From the NCBI GenBank assembly GCA_009664345.1, contig CP043547.1, positions 2,384,709 through 2,448,708 of the forward strand: 64,000 nucleotides of DNA, written 5' to 3'. Position numbers and translations under genes: made by a program. The notes under the pieces were generated by a model. It saw only the letters and a list, made by a program, of their open reading frames with translations. It was not told where the DNA came from and ran no database searches. Below are positions 8,513 through 17,880 of the stretch, one piece after another. This DNA is from Planctomycetales bacterium 10988. GTDB lineage: Bacteria > Planctomycetota > Planctomycetia > Pirellulales > Pb10988. How positions within the stretch are numbered: the first letter of the stretch is position 1; every line of letters starts with the position of its first letter.

Positions 8513-9202
8513 ATGGTCAGTTCTGCTTGGGAAGATTTTCTGCAAAAGAGTATGGAAGACCACCGTCTCTCTCGGAATGAGAAAAAGGTTTTGCATAACG
8601 CCTTCGAATCGCTCGGCGATGATATGCATCAGAAGAACGTCTTACAAAGTCTGATCTTTGATATGGCTCGCAAGGAGACGATCGATCCGGAGACCGGCTG
8701 GGTTCTCGATTGGGTGGAAGGGGTAATGCAAGCCTTGCACAATACCGCTCCGGAAAATCATGCCACGCGTACCGAAGCCCTCTTTAGTCCGCATGATGAC
8801 TGTGCCGGCAGAATTGTTCGGCTGCTGGAAGCGGCAACCGAGCGGATTGATATTTGTGTCTTCACAATCACTGACAATCGGATCAGCCACGCGATCGTGA
8901 ATGCCCACTATCGCGGCGTTCCACTCCGCATCATGACCGACAATGAAAAGAGTCACGATCTCGGTTCCGATATTTCCCGTTTCCGCAGCGAAGGAATCGA
9001 GGTGCGTCAAGATCACAGCGAATATCATATGCATCACAAATTCGCCATCTTCGACAATCAGCATCTACTTACCGGCAGCTATAACTGGACGCATAGCGCG
9101 GCGGAGTACAATCAAGAGAACCTCCTCATCACCAATGAGGAGAAGCTTTGCCAACAATATTCACGAGCGTTCGATAAGCTCTGGCACCTCTGGCCCGAGT
9201 GA
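8513..9202 (+). CDS. Phospholipase D-like nuclease, single HKD motif
   Basis: The frame opens at 8444, but the ATG at 8513 has AAGGAA 7 nt upstream, giving 229 residues. The C-terminal 130 residues are a PLD-like domain with one HxKx4D motif ('HMHHKFAIFD', His174, Lys176 and Asp181 in this numbering) followed by 'LLTGSYNWT'. Single-HKD proteins of this kind act as homodimers; relatives include Nuc-type endonucleases and mitochondrial PLD6/Zucchini. The N-terminal 80 residues are a helical extension ('RLSRNEKKVLHNAFE', 'LIFDMARKE') that I cannot assign. There is no signal peptide, which favours an intracellular nuclease over a secreted lipase. Confidence 0.85.
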   Translation: MVSSAWEDFLQKSMEDHRLSRNEKKVLHNAFESLGDDMHQKNVLQSLIFDMARKETIDPETGWVLDWVEGVMQALHNTAPENHATRTEALFSPHDDCAGRIVRLLEAATERIDICVFTITDNRISHAIVNAHYRGVPLRIMTDNEKSHDLGSDISRFRSEGIEVRQDHSEYHMHHKFAIFDNQHLLTGSYNWTHSAAEYNQENLLITNEEKLCQQYSRAFDKLWHLWPE

Positions 9203-9702
9203 TCCAACTCAAAGTTCTCTCTTTTCTCTATTTTGAAATTTCCGGTAAAACAGGTAAAAGTTTAGCGATTCCCAACCCGGTGCTCACAATCTTCGCATCG
9301 GAAATGATGAATTGATCAAAAAATATTCCTGTTGGTGTGCTGCTTTTGCCGAATACCACAACATCGACTCGCATTCGGGTTACAGCAGATTGCGCGATGG
9401 GATGGTTCCTTCCGAATTAACCTCCTATCTTCACTTGCCTGCCTACTTCCCGAACCTTGCCGATCAGCGGGCTCGACCCGTGACGACGATACGACCGAAC
9501 GGTGAGAAATCCCGGTTGGGTTGCTCGTTGGTCGATCGGGCTGAATGCGAAGACGATTGTCAACATTACCGGTTATCCCTGCTGAAAGAAACTACTCAGC
9601 AGGTCCATCCTGAGGCGGAGTTGAGAGAAGGCGGGCTGAAGCCAAGATTCCTCTCCGCAGGCGATCCGGACATGGATTGTTCCGAACCCCTGGAGGGCTA
9701 AC
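9203..9702 (+). other. 500-bp gap and probable 5' leader
   Basis: A frame is open at 9312-9701, but its translation has unusual composition, matches no family and ends at the next gene's SD, so I do not call it. The stretch holds an inverted repeat near 9581 (CTGCTGA ... TCAGCAG) and a GGAGGG SD just before the ATG at 9703. It may be a long structured 5' leader of the BON-domain gene. Confidence 0.35.
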
Positions 9703-10998
9703 ATGAGAATTTATCTCCTGAGTTTGGCGATGACTTTCGCCACTCTGGGACCAGGCCTGGCGACTGCACAGGTCGGCAACCAGGAGGCGAACCTTGCCAT
9801 AGCGAATGCTGTAGCCTCTCGGTTAGAAGCTGCCAAGGATAGTCTTGAAGATTACGACATCGACATTCGTTTTAAAGACGGAGTCTGCTGGCTCCGTGGA
9901 CAAGTTGGGACTCGCGAACAACTTTTCCAAGCGATTGCGATTGCGAAAAACACCGAAGGCGTCCGTCAAGTGATCAACGAGTTGGAAGTCGTTCCGCACC
10001 TGGAACAACCGACCGCTGCTCCTTCGCAAGTGAGCAAACTTCCGCCCGTTGCGACCACCCAATCGATGCCGACTCAACCGCAACCGGTTGCACGCCCGGC
10101 CCGACCGATGGCCCCGCTGGCTCCTCCCGTGCAAACGGCGAGCTTGCCTGCCTCGATGCCGAGCCACGTTCAGCAAAAGCCCATGCAACCCATGGTGCAA
10201 ATGCCGAAAGTTCAACCGGTTCAACAAGTGCCTACAGGTGAGTTGCCCACGGTTCGTCACCTAACGCAAGCCGGTCCTGCGGTTCGACCTTCGGCCATGC
10301 CTGAAGCCACGATGCCGCAACATCAAGAGCAACCGGTAACGCCGACTCGTTACCAACCGCAACCGACTCAAAAGACTCCGGCTCAAACCGTGGCCCAAAC
10401 CACGCAAAAGCCGGCCCAAACCGAATCGCAACCCCGCGTACCGCAACGGCCGATTCCGGTTCAACACGCTACGCATCCAAGCCAAGGGACGCAATTCCAC
10501 CAAATTGCTTCGCCTCAAGCTCCACCGGTTATGTACCCGACCCACGCGCAACCCATGCCTGGTGCTCCGGTGCATAGCCAACAGGTTTCCGGTCCGCAAA
10601 TGATGCCGCCGCAACAAATGCAGCACATGCAACAGATGCCACCACAACAAATGCAAATGGCCTCCTATCCTGGAGCCGCCATGCATGCTGGTGGATATCC
10701 GATGCCGATGCACGGACCTTCCGCGATTCCGGTTGGTTACTCGCATGGAGCCGCTGGCCACCCGGTCCCCGGCTGCTACGATCAACCGCACATGCCGAAC
10801 TACGCATGGCCTTCTTATGCCCCGTATCCCAACTATGCGGCCGTCGGCTATCCGCAAACGTACTCGGCAGCCGCCTGGCCTTACATCGGACCGTTCTACC
10901 CCTACCCACAAGTTCCGCTGGGATGGCGAAAAGTCAGCCTGGAATGGGACGACGGCTGGTGGTGGCTCGATTTCGACGACCATGGCTGGAAGCACTAA
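9703..10998 (+). CDS. Secreted BON-domain protein with Pro/Gln/Met-rich region
   Basis: The 431-residue product starts at an ATG with GGAGGG close upstream. It has a signal peptide ('MRIYLLSLAMTFATLGPGLA') and then a single BON domain at about residues 28-105 ('DYDIDIRFKDGVCWLRGQVG ... IAKNTEGVRQVINELEVV'). BON domains bind membranes or periplasmic surfaces and are typical of envelope maintenance proteins. The rest is low complexity: Pro/Gln/Thr-rich, then Met/Gln/His/Pro-rich with repeated 'QQMQHMQQMPPQQM', then Tyr/Pro-rich. It ends in a Trp/Asp-rich motif ('SLEWDDGWWWLDFDDHGW'). The Met/His content could bind metal, but that is speculation. The role is unknown. Confidence 0.8.
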   Translation: MRIYLLSLAMTFATLGPGLATAQVGNQEANLAIANAVASRLEAAKDSLEDYDIDIRFKDGVCWLRGQVGTREQLFQAIAIAKNTEGVRQVINELEVVPHLEQPTAAPSQVSKLPPVATTQSMPTQPQPVARPARPMAPLAPPVQTASLPASMPSHVQQKPMQPMVQMPKVQPVQQVPTGELPTVRHLTQAGPAVRPSAMPEATMPQHQEQPVTPTRYQPQPTQKTPAQTVAQTTQKPAQTESQPRVPQRPIPVQHATHPSQGTQFHQIASPQAPPVMYPTHAQPMPGAPVHSQQVSGPQMMPPQQMQHMQQMPPQQMQMASYPGAAMHAGGYPMPMHGPSAIPVGYSHGAAGHPVPGCYDQPHMPNYAWPSYAPYPNYAAVGYPQTYSAAAWPYIGPFYPYPQVPLGWRKVSLEWDDGWWWLDFDDHGWKH

Positions 10999-11079
10999 AC
11001 GCCTGACTATTTGAGAGGCACTCCGGGCAGTTCCTCGGATTTGGCCTGCCCAAGAACCGTCAGCCCGCCGACTGTGATA

Positions 11080-11118
11080 AACCTCTGTTTGGCCACTTGG
11101 TCAGACAGAGGTTCTTTT
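11080..11118 (+). terminator. Rho-independent terminator
   Basis: AACCTCTGTTTG pairs with CAGACAGAGGTT (12 bp, one G-T pair), loop of 10, then TCTTTT. It ends the BON-domain transcript. Confidence 0.7.
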
Positions 11119-11130
11119 CATTGAACGAAC

Positions 11131-11172
11131 TTAAAAAGTGTTTTTAGGATTCATTCCCAAAAGCACTTTTTA
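11131..11172. repeat. Two A/T-tract near-palindromes at a convergent junction
   Basis: TTAAAAAGTGTTTTTA (11131-11146) and AAAAGCACTTTTTA (11159-11172) have centres about 27 bp apart. The second includes the stop codon of the minus-strand gene. They are members of the dispersed family seen at 3437, 32447 and 41907. Confidence 0.5.
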
Positions 11173-12597
11173 TTTCCATTGAGTTGCAGCACGATCAGCC
11201 ATCCGTCGCACGGGAGCAACCGACGGTTCCGGGAGTGTATGAATCTTCCCGTAGCGGACGTGTTCTTGGAAAGATTCTTGTGGGGCCAAGGTAGGAAAAT
11301 ATTGCGGGGTGGCTCGATCATTCTGTAAGGCAAGTTCCAAAGGTTGCTTCCATTGATAAGACCTCGCATTCTCTAAAACCAACCACGTTCCCTGCTCTTC
11401 CAAGCAATTCGCGGAAATCTTGAGCCGATCGTTGATGAGCTGAAAAGCGAAGCCCATCTGCTGGAAAGGAACTTTTTCAATCGGAAACGGCTCACTCTGT
11501 TCGAAATAAAGTCGATCCGGAGTCGGAGATTGCTGCAACGCTTCGGCCTCAATCCAACCTGAGTTCGCGAGGAGTTTTCCTTCCAGCCACTTCACCTTCG
11601 CTTGAGCCTGCTCAAATCGAGTGACTTCTAGTGTTGCCTCACCGCCGCAATTTGCTCGTTTCCATGGCAAGCCGATGGTGGCTAGGTCAAGCTGTTCGAT
11701 CACCCCGTGGAAGCGAGTTTCCGTCGCTGCCTCGGACGTGATCGCGACGAACTCCCCTTGCCAACGCGCGGAGCTATTTTCAAAAAGCACTTTTTGTGAA
11801 GAAGGCAATCCCTCTGTTGTAAGCACCTGACTTAACCACAGCGGGAGGGTTTTCCCATCAGCGGTGATTCGCAGGGTCTCCGCGTTTGCATCGTTCGACC
11901 AATCCTTGGCCCACTCGCCTAAAATCGGAGGACGGTTCGATCCCTCCGCAGTCGGGCCGATGGTCATTCCGCAGGCCGTTCGCTCCGGCAGCCACTCCAA
12001 CCAAGCAACGATCTCTTGCCAAGTCTCGGACGCATCCTCAAACTGAACCGTTAGTTCTTTCGCCCAAATCTCGCAATAACCACTTTTTGGGTCTTTTGAA
12101 TGAGCAATGAATGAGTTCGAAGATTTCATCCTCACCGATTGGCGAAGTTGTTCCAAAAGTCGCGGCAGCTTCGGGGAAGAAAGAACCAAACGAGGTTGCG
12201 AAGCGATGAACAGCCAATCGTTGCCGAGTTGCTTTCCTTCGAGCGTTCGCAATCGTGCGATCTCTTCACCCGTTTCCGGATCGGCCAGGAAAATCCCTTT
12301 CCCGACCCAAATTCCCGGCGCGGGATAGCTGACGGAGTCGATCTTTACCTCGACTTGTAGTCGTTGCGACCAATGTTGTGCCCAATCTCTCGCGGCACCT
12401 GGGCGATGCGTCCAGAGCAAAAAGCCGAGCGTGCCGACCAGTGGACAAACCGCCAGCAGCAGCCAAAGCGTTCGACATCCTGTCCGACGCCAACTCGACA
12501 AGGGAAAAACCTCGCAACGACTATGTGATGTTTGCCAATGATGTGAAGGGGAGTCACTTGGGAAAGATAGGAAAACCCAAATGGCCCGTTTTGGCAA
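11170..12597 (-). CDS. AsmA-like inner-membrane protein
   Basis: A product of up to 475 residues with one N-terminal membrane helix ('LWLLLAVCPLVGTLGFLLW') followed by a beta-rich extracytoplasmic domain. The segment after the helix ('RLQVEVKIDSVSYPAPGIWV ... LEGKQLGNDWLFIA') resembles the start of AsmA/DUF748-type proteins, bridge-like envelope proteins thought to help lipid transport to the outer membrane. The similarity is by pattern only. The start at 12597 is a TTG; an internal TTG about 33 codons in is also possible. It sits downstream of aroC on the same strand. A further AAAAAGCACTTTTT motif lies inside the gene at 11781-11796. Confidence 0.65.
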   Translation of the reverse strand: MPKRAIWVFLSFPSDSPSHHWQTSHSRCEVFPLSSWRRTGCRTLWLLLAVCPLVGTLGFLLWTHRPGAARDWAQHWSQRLQVEVKIDSVSYPAPGIWVGKGIFLADPETGEEIARLRTLEGKQLGNDWLFIASQPRLVLSSPKLPRLLEQLRQSVRMKSSNSFIAHSKDPKSGYCEIWAKELTVQFEDASETWQEIVAWLEWLPERTACGMTIGPTAEGSNRPPILGEWAKDWSNDANAETLRITADGKTLPLWLSQVLTTEGLPSSQKVLFENSSARWQGEFVAITSEAATETRFHGVIEQLDLATIGLPWKRANCGGEATLEVTRFEQAQAKVKWLEGKLLANSGWIEAEALQQSPTPDRLYFEQSEPFPIEKVPFQQMGFAFQLINDRLKISANCLEEQGTWLVLENARSYQWKQPLELALQNDRATPQYFPTLAPQESFQEHVRYGKIHTLPEPSVAPVRRMADRAATQWK

Positions 12598-12700
12598 TGA
12601 TCGATTGATTGAATGATTAGATCGGGACGTGTTCGCCTTACTATATCGCTTCGGGCGATGGAGGTAAACTTCGATCTGATCAATCTTTGCAGAAGGGAGG

Positions 12701-13840
12701 CTAGCGTTTTTTGGCCATTTCGTGGAAGAGGTCCCAGCGGGCTCTCATCTCTTGGATACTGTCGCCGCCGAATTTATCAACCAAGGCCGTCGCGACTTCG
12801 AAGGCAACGACGTTTTCTAAGATGACACTCGCTGCGGAAACCGCACAGACATCACTCCGCTCGTAGTTCGCACGTTGCGGCTCTTTCGTATCGAGGTTGA
12901 TCGAATCGAGGGCCTTTCGCAAAGTACTGATCGGCTTTTTGGCGGCACGAATGACGAGCGGCTGGCCGTTGGTCATCCCTGCTTCAAGCCCGCCGGCGTT
13001 GTTGGTCGGACGCTGATAGCCGAGGGTAGGATTGTCTTGTTGCTCCGATTCATAGTTGATCGCGTCATGAACTTGCGAACCAGGGCGGCGAGCGGCTTCG
13101 AAGCCAAGCCCGATTTCCACCCCTTTGATCGCCTGCACCGCCATCACGGCTTGTGCCAAACGCCCGTCAAGCTTGCGATCCCATTGGGCATGCGTGCCGA
13201 GACCGAAAGGCAAGCCTTCTACGCGAATTTCCAAAATCCCGCCCAAGGTATCGCCATCTTTGCCGCATTGGTCGATCATCTCTTTGATCGGTTCGTCTTG
13301 ATCGGGATTGAGCGAATAGATCGCGGATTGATCCCGCAAGGCCCGTTGTTCTTCGAGGGTTCCCGGCTTTGGTTCAATGGCCACGCCGCCAAGTTCCGCC
13401 ACATACCCGAAGGCTTCGATCCCGAACACCCGCAAGAGTTGCTTAGCCAAGGCTCCGGCCGCCACGCGAACTGCCGTCTCTCGGGCGCTGGCTCGTTCAA
13501 GAATACCGCGAATCGAACCGAGATATTTGACCGCTCCGGCCAAGTCACCATGTCCCGGACGGGGGCGTTCGAGGTCTTTAAGTCGTTCCAGCTTGTAGTC
13601 TTTGTTAATCACTTGGAGAGCAATCGGGCTGCCGAGGGTGACATTTTTCCAAACCCCGGTCATGACCTCGACGCGATCCTTTTCGATATTTTGCCGCCCA
13701 CCGCGACCGTAACCTCCTTGTCGACGCCGCAATTCCAGGTCGATCGAATCCGTTTCAATTTCCAATCCTGCCGGAAAGCCATCGACCAATGCGAGCAAGG
13801 TCTTGCCATGCGATTCGCCTGCGGTCCAGTATCGCAACAT
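12701..13840 (-). CDS. aroC: Chorismate synthase
   Basis: Converts 5-enolpyruvylshikimate-3-phosphate to chorismate, the last shared step of aromatic amino acid and quinone synthesis, using reduced FMN. The family signature opens the protein ('MLRYWTAGESHGKTLLALVDG'), with 'RRQGGYGRGGRQNIEKDRVE', 'RPRPGHGDLAGAVKY', 'RASARETAVRVAAGALAKQLL' and 'NNAGGLEAGMTNGQPLVIR' in the expected order. The frame extends to 13894, but the conserved N-terminus fixes the ATG at 13840 (379 residues, normal length). It appears to stand alone, with no other shikimate gene in the window. Confidence 0.97.
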   Translation of the reverse strand: MLRYWTAGESHGKTLLALVDGFPAGLEIETDSIDLELRRRQGGYGRGGRQNIEKDRVEVMTGVWKNVTLGSPIALQVINKDYKLERLKDLERPRPGHGDLAGAVKYLGSIRGILERASARETAVRVAAGALAKQLLRVFGIEAFGYVAELGGVAIEPKPGTLEEQRALRDQSAIYSLNPDQDEPIKEMIDQCGKDGDTLGGILEIRVEGLPFGLGTHAQWDRKLDGRLAQAVMAVQAIKGVEIGLGFEAARRPGSQVHDAINYESEQQDNPTLGYQRPTNNAGGLEAGMTNGQPLVIRAAKKPISTLRKALDSINLDTKEPQRANYERSDVCAVSAASVILENVVAFEVATALVDKFGGDSIQEMRARWDLFHEMAKKR

Positions 13841-13988
13841 CGAACTACTCAACTTGAAAGAGCTAAAGAACAAAGACGACCATCCATAGGCCACCCGTTT
13901 TGTGTTTAGAAGAAGCCTATTTTACCTTTTTTACTTGGTTTTCGATAGGGCAAGGAAAGCAGCTATTCGGCGAAATCTCGGAGGCTTT

Positions 13989-14029
13989 CAAAAGAAAAAC
14001 CTCCTTCACCGTAACGGCCAAGGAGGTTT
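13989..14029 (-). terminator. Rho-independent terminator of the transporter gene
   Basis: Read on the minus strand, AAACCTCCTT pairs with AAGGAGGTTT (10 bp, loop 13), followed by TTCTTTTG. It lies 24 bp after the transporter stop. Confidence 0.75.
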
Positions 14030-14052
14030 GAAAAGTTCAACGGATTAAGGAA

Positions 14053-15789
14053 TTAAAGTTTTCTCGGCGGTTTGACGGTGGCATGAGGCCGAGGAGGTCG
14101 GACGAAGTGAACGATCACAGCCAAGGCCAAGAAGCCCAAGGCTCCGGCAATTCCCGGCCAGCCGCCTTTCGTCCAGACGCTGTAAAGACTGGCAAACAGG
14201 GCCACGATGGTCGCAATCCCCATGCAGACATTCCAAGCAATGCGATAAATGCCTTTAGGGAGATGTTCCCCGAGTAACGTCTTTTGATTCATGACAGCAA
14301 AGAAGGTGATATAGGCCACCGGGAGCAAAATCATTCCGAAGACCGAAGTCGGCACCGCGAGATAGAAACGGGCTTCGCCATCCCAGAGGAACGGCCCCAG
14401 AACCCCGGTCGCAGCGGCCAAGGTTCCCAAGCGGTGCGGCCATCCCTCGCTGGGAAGATTCAGTATTTCGCAAACCACGAATCCTGAAATCAACATCAAG
14501 ATCGTGATCGTGGAGAGCGTCATTCCCAAAACTCCGAGGCCGAAGATAATATTGGCGAAGAATGAGCCAGTCAGCGGAGTCAAAGAACCAGCGAGATCAA
14601 AAGCATCCCGGCGTTTCAGATAACCGGCGAGTTCGGCTTCAGCGGTATTGAAGGTAGGAAGTTTCGCTTCAAGTTCTTCGGGCTTTTGGGCCAGTTGGTT
14701 ATAGGCATCCGCGCCGATCTCGGCTTTGAGTTGGCTTTCCATCATGCCGCGGGTCCAGCTATCGGCCTCTGTCGGGGTGACCTGTGTGCTCGAATCGTTC
14801 ACAATTTCCAAATCAGCGGGTGGATGAAAACGATTCGCCGCGGAAATCACCACGCAACTGGTTGCCAGCAAAAATGGAATCAGCATCCCAGTGGCGAGGT
14901 CGAATTTCGTCAAGCCACGGAACTCCGCCGTCCAGCCTTTGGCCAACAGCGAGTAAGGAAAGAGGAACGTCATATTAATCCCGACCGCGGTGGCCGCGGC
15001 TCCGATCATCACATCACGTTGCTCGCTGATGATAAAGTCTCGCCAGAAGGCCAGATTTTCGGAAGGCACCGCATCCAATAATGGTTGGAACGTGGGTGCA
15101 GGCTCGAAGATTCGATTCAAATTGGGAATGAACCCGGCAAAGATTGCCCCCCAGTCGAGGTTTTCCGCCATACTGACGCGAACGACCACGCCGACAAAAC
15201 AGACCACCACGGCGGCGACCATGATCTTGAGAACAAGCTCATAAATCGCAATCCCCCAGCTTCCACTATCGTAACACCAGGTAATCGCGGTGGTGATGAC
15301 AAAAATGGCGATCGTAATTGCGAGCTTCGCCCCATAATCCCCGCCGAAGACGGTTGATTCAGGGCCTAACAAGTCTGGGAAAAGATTTTGTTGAAGAACG
15401 CTCGACGCGAGGGCATATTGCGGCAAGCACCACACCATATTCGCTAGCAAGGTCGCAATCGCCCAACCCCAACCCAAAACCGGATTCACATGAAGGTTAA
15501 TCGCTTTGAAAGGACGTTCGCCGGTGCTAAGGGTGACATAAGCAATCGCGCTGAGCATGACGATGCCTAAGATCATCGCCAGCGGTTGCAGCCACATCAT
15601 GCCATAACCGGCCAGCACCCCGAGGTAAAGGCTACTTGCCAGCGATCCCCCGCCGAGCGTGATGGCACTTTGCAACCAGCCGGGTCCTGAAAGACGGGTA
15701 TAGGCTGCCAGCTTCGCCCCGAAGCCGGACTTTTCGGCCTCAATCAATAACTGGCGATCTCGTTCAACTTTGGAAAGTTCTTCACTCAT
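14053..15789 (-). CDS. Nramp-fold transporter lacking the usual metal motifs
   Basis: A 578-residue polytopic membrane protein of about 11-12 helices with the Nramp (SLC11, LeuT-fold) layout. 'SGPGWLQSAITLGGGSLASS' corresponds to helix 1, where metal-transporting Nramps carry DPGN; here the position reads GGGS. Helix 6, normally MPHN, reads 'GINMTFLFPYSLL'. The residues that bind Mn/Fe are therefore absent, so the substrate is probably different (a Mg-type NRMT, a non-metal solute, or unknown). A hydrophilic insertion at about residues 325-385 follows the helix-7 area. It is flanked by aroC and a sulfatase, which gives no substrate clue. Confidence 0.75.
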   Translation of the reverse strand: MSEELSKVERDRQLLIEAEKSGFGAKLAAYTRLSGPGWLQSAITLGGGSLASSLYLGVLAGYGMMWLQPLAMILGIVMLSAIAYVTLSTGERPFKAINLHVNPVLGWGWAIATLLANMVWCLPQYALASSVLQQNLFPDLLGPESTVFGGDYGAKLAITIAIFVITTAITWCYDSGSWGIAIYELVLKIMVAAVVVCFVGVVVRVSMAENLDWGAIFAGFIPNLNRIFEPAPTFQPLLDAVPSENLAFWRDFIISEQRDVMIGAAATAVGINMTFLFPYSLLAKGWTAEFRGLTKFDLATGMLIPFLLATSCVVISAANRFHPPADLEIVNDSSTQVTPTEADSWTRGMMESQLKAEIGADAYNQLAQKPEELEAKLPTFNTAEAELAGYLKRRDAFDLAGSLTPLTGSFFANIIFGLGVLGMTLSTITILMLISGFVVCEILNLPSEGWPHRLGTLAAATGVLGPFLWDGEARFYLAVPTSVFGMILLPVAYITFFAVMNQKTLLGEHLPKGIYRIAWNVCMGIATIVALFASLYSVWTKGGWPGIAGALGFLALAVIVHFVRPPRPHATVKPPRKL

Positions 15790-15955
15790 CGGTACGGGAG
15801 CTTCTGTGGGAGCAATAAAAGGGGTGGGGGTACAACAACGCTGCCTTGCTGGGATTTTCTTTATTTCGCTTTAGAGCTTTCTTGCAGTTCCGTCGACATC
15901 CCTGCAAGCGATCAAATCCTTCGAGCTAATGTGATGAATTGTCGCGGATAAATCA

Positions 15956-15998
15956 ATCACCTTGGATTGGTTCTTTCAAAAAACGAATCCAAGGTGAT
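15956..15998 (-). terminator. Stem-loop after the sulfatase gene
   Basis: A perfect 13-bp inverted repeat, ATCACCTTGGATT (15956-15968) and AATCCAAGGTGAT (15986-15998), with a 17-nt loop. On the minus strand it lies about 70 nt after the sulfatase stop and upstream of the transporter start. The following T content is modest (TGATTTATCC), so termination is likely but not certain. Confidence 0.55.
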
Positions 15999-16069
15999 CC
16001 AGAAAATCGACAAGAGAAGGACATTCCGCAAGAATTTTTGCAACAACAAAGCGTCAACCAGGCGATCGG

Positions 16070-17785
16070 TTACTTCATCGCGGTTTTCTTTTTGTTGCTG
16101 TTTTTCTTCGGATTGCTGTTCTTTCGTGGCCATTCGCTTTTGGGAATGACATGGGCTCGCTTCGCCCAAGCTTCGTACATCGCTTCCAGCTCTTTCGCTT
16201 TTTCTGGTTGCTCTTCCACTAAGTTGTTCGTCTCCGAGCGATCCGCCTTGATGTCGTACAGTTCCCAAGGTCCGGGGTTGCGACTGACCAATTTCCATTT
16301 TCCTTGGCGAACGGCCCGGTTGCCTTCGTGTTCAAAGTAGATGGCCTCTCGCTCAAGCGGCTGAGCTTCGAAAGCCGGGGCAAGACTTACGCCTTCGAGT
16401 GGAGTAATCTTTTTCCCTTTGACTTCGCTGGGATAGTCGGCATCCGCAACGTCTACACAAGTTGCCATCAGGTCAATCAAGTGACCCGGCTCGGAACGCA
16501 ACTCCCCTTTGGCCGAAAATCCCGCTGGCCAATGCACGATCAGTGGAGTAGAAATCCCGCCTTCATGGACATAATGTTTATAGAGTCGGAACGGGGTATT
16601 GCTGGAGTTGGCCCAACCGATGCCATAGCTTTGATAGGTGGTTGCCGGACCAGGCATGATGCTGGGGTCATTGCCATAGCTGACCGCTTCGCCGGATCGG
16701 GTCTTCGTCGGAACATGCAAAGGAAGCGACTTGTTGGGATTTGATTTGAGAACTTCCGCACATCCTCCGTTGTCAGCCAGAAAGAAGATCAGCGTATTTT
16801 CCAGCAGATCGTTCTTTTTCAAGGTGTTCACTATCTTGCCAATGCCGCGATCCATGACTTCAATTTGAGCGGCATACACTTCCATGCAGCGGATGAACCA
16901 AGCTTTTTCTTCGCTGGAAACTTCTTCCCAAGTCGGCACATTCTTGTCGCGTTCGGTCAAATTCCACTCGGGATGGACGATCCCCATTTCGATCATCCGT
17001 TGATAGCGTTCCGCTCGGAGGGCATCCCAACCTTGGTCATAGCGACCTTTCACTTTCTCGATATCTTCCGACATCGCATGCAGGGGCCAATGCGGAGAAG
17101 TGTAAGCAACATAAAGGAAGAACGGTTCGTCTTCGGCCTGACGAGTATGCTGTTGAATGAACCGCGAAGCCTCTCGGCTGATGGCATCGGTATAAAAATA
17201 GTCTTCGCCGCTCGGCTCAATGGGGCGATTCCCACGGCTTAACGTGGCGGGATCATAAAAACTCCCCGCTCCGTGGATCGTTCCATAAAACTTATCGAAA
17301 CCGCGTTGCAGAGGGAAATTATGTTTCGATTGTTTCTCTTCTTCCCCAGTCCAATGGCCGACTTGTTTGGTGACATGCCATTTTCCTGACATGTAAGTAT
17401 GATAGCCGGCCGGCTTCAAAACTTCGGCAATGGTCTGACAGTTTCGATTGAGATCGCCGCGATAACCAGGCACACCAAAGTCGGACATCATATGCCCAAT
17501 TCCCGCTTGATGAGGATAAAGCCCGGTCAAAAGAGAAGCACGTGTCGGGCAGCAGCGACCGGTGTTATAAAACTGCGTAAAACGCAAGCCGCCATCGGCC
17601 AAGCGATTGAGATTCGGGGTCTTGATTTCCCCTCCATAACAACCGATATCGGAGAACCCCATATCGTCGGCCATCATGATAATGATATTCGGCGGAGAAG
17701 TTTTTTCCTTCGCCCGAGCAACTTCCTGCGGAAGCAGGAGCAGAGTACAAGCCAAGAAACAAATACCGATCGAAAACTTTCGCAT
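16070..17785 (-). CDS. Secreted arylsulfatase
   Basis: Type I sulfatase that would hydrolyse sulfate esters in the periplasm or outside the cell. From the ATG at 17785 (the frame is open to 17872) there is a signal peptide ('MRKFSIGICFLACTLLLLPQ'). The catalytic core has 'NIIIMMADDMGFSDIGCYGG' with the metal-binding Asp pair (D40, D41) and the formylglycine motif CxPxR as 'RCCPTRASLLTG', where Cys78 would be converted by a formylglycine-generating enzyme. 'SGKWHVTKQVGHW' and 'DNGGC' are further family motifs. The C-terminus is a Lys/Asn-rich tail. The substrate is unknown; planctomycetes carry many such enzymes for algal sulfated polysaccharides. Confidence 0.93.
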   Translation of the reverse strand: MRKFSIGICFLACTLLLLPQEVARAKEKTSPPNIIIMMADDMGFSDIGCYGGEIKTPNLNRLADGGLRFTQFYNTGRCCPTRASLLTGLYPHQAGIGHMMSDFGVPGYRGDLNRNCQTIAEVLKPAGYHTYMSGKWHVTKQVGHWTGEEEKQSKHNFPLQRGFDKFYGTIHGAGSFYDPATLSRGNRPIEPSGEDYFYTDAISREASRFIQQHTRQAEDEPFFLYVAYTSPHWPLHAMSEDIEKVKGRYDQGWDALRAERYQRMIEMGIVHPEWNLTERDKNVPTWEEVSSEEKAWFIRCMEVYAAQIEVMDRGIGKIVNTLKKNDLLENTLIFFLADNGGCAEVLKSNPNKSLPLHVPTKTRSGEAVSYGNDPSIMPGPATTYQSYGIGWANSSNTPFRLYKHYVHEGGISTPLIVHWPAGFSAKGELRSEPGHLIDLMATCVDVADADYPSEVKGKKITPLEGVSLAPAFEAQPLEREAIYFEHEGNRAVRQGKWKLVSRNPGPWELYDIKADRSETNNLVEEQPEKAKELEAMYEAWAKRAHVIPKSEWPRKNSNPKKNSNKKKTAMK

Positions 17786-17880
17786 GGAATGATAGCCTTC
17801 GGTTGAGTGGAAAAAGTTTGAATTCAATAGCAAACGGCTATCATAGTCCAAACTCTCCCCTCCTTCCATCATCCAAACGT

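Noticed and set aside
9312-9701. 129-codon frame before the BON-domain gene
   Set aside because: It has a TTG start, odd composition and no motif, and its end overlaps the next gene's SD; more likely a leader.
10261-10995. 244-codon minus-strand frame, Arg/Leu/His-rich
   Set aside because: Antisense to the Pro/Gln/Met-rich region; low-complexity shadow.
12875-13909. 344-codon plus-strand frame
   Set aside because: It is antisense to the whole of aroC, and no motif is visible.
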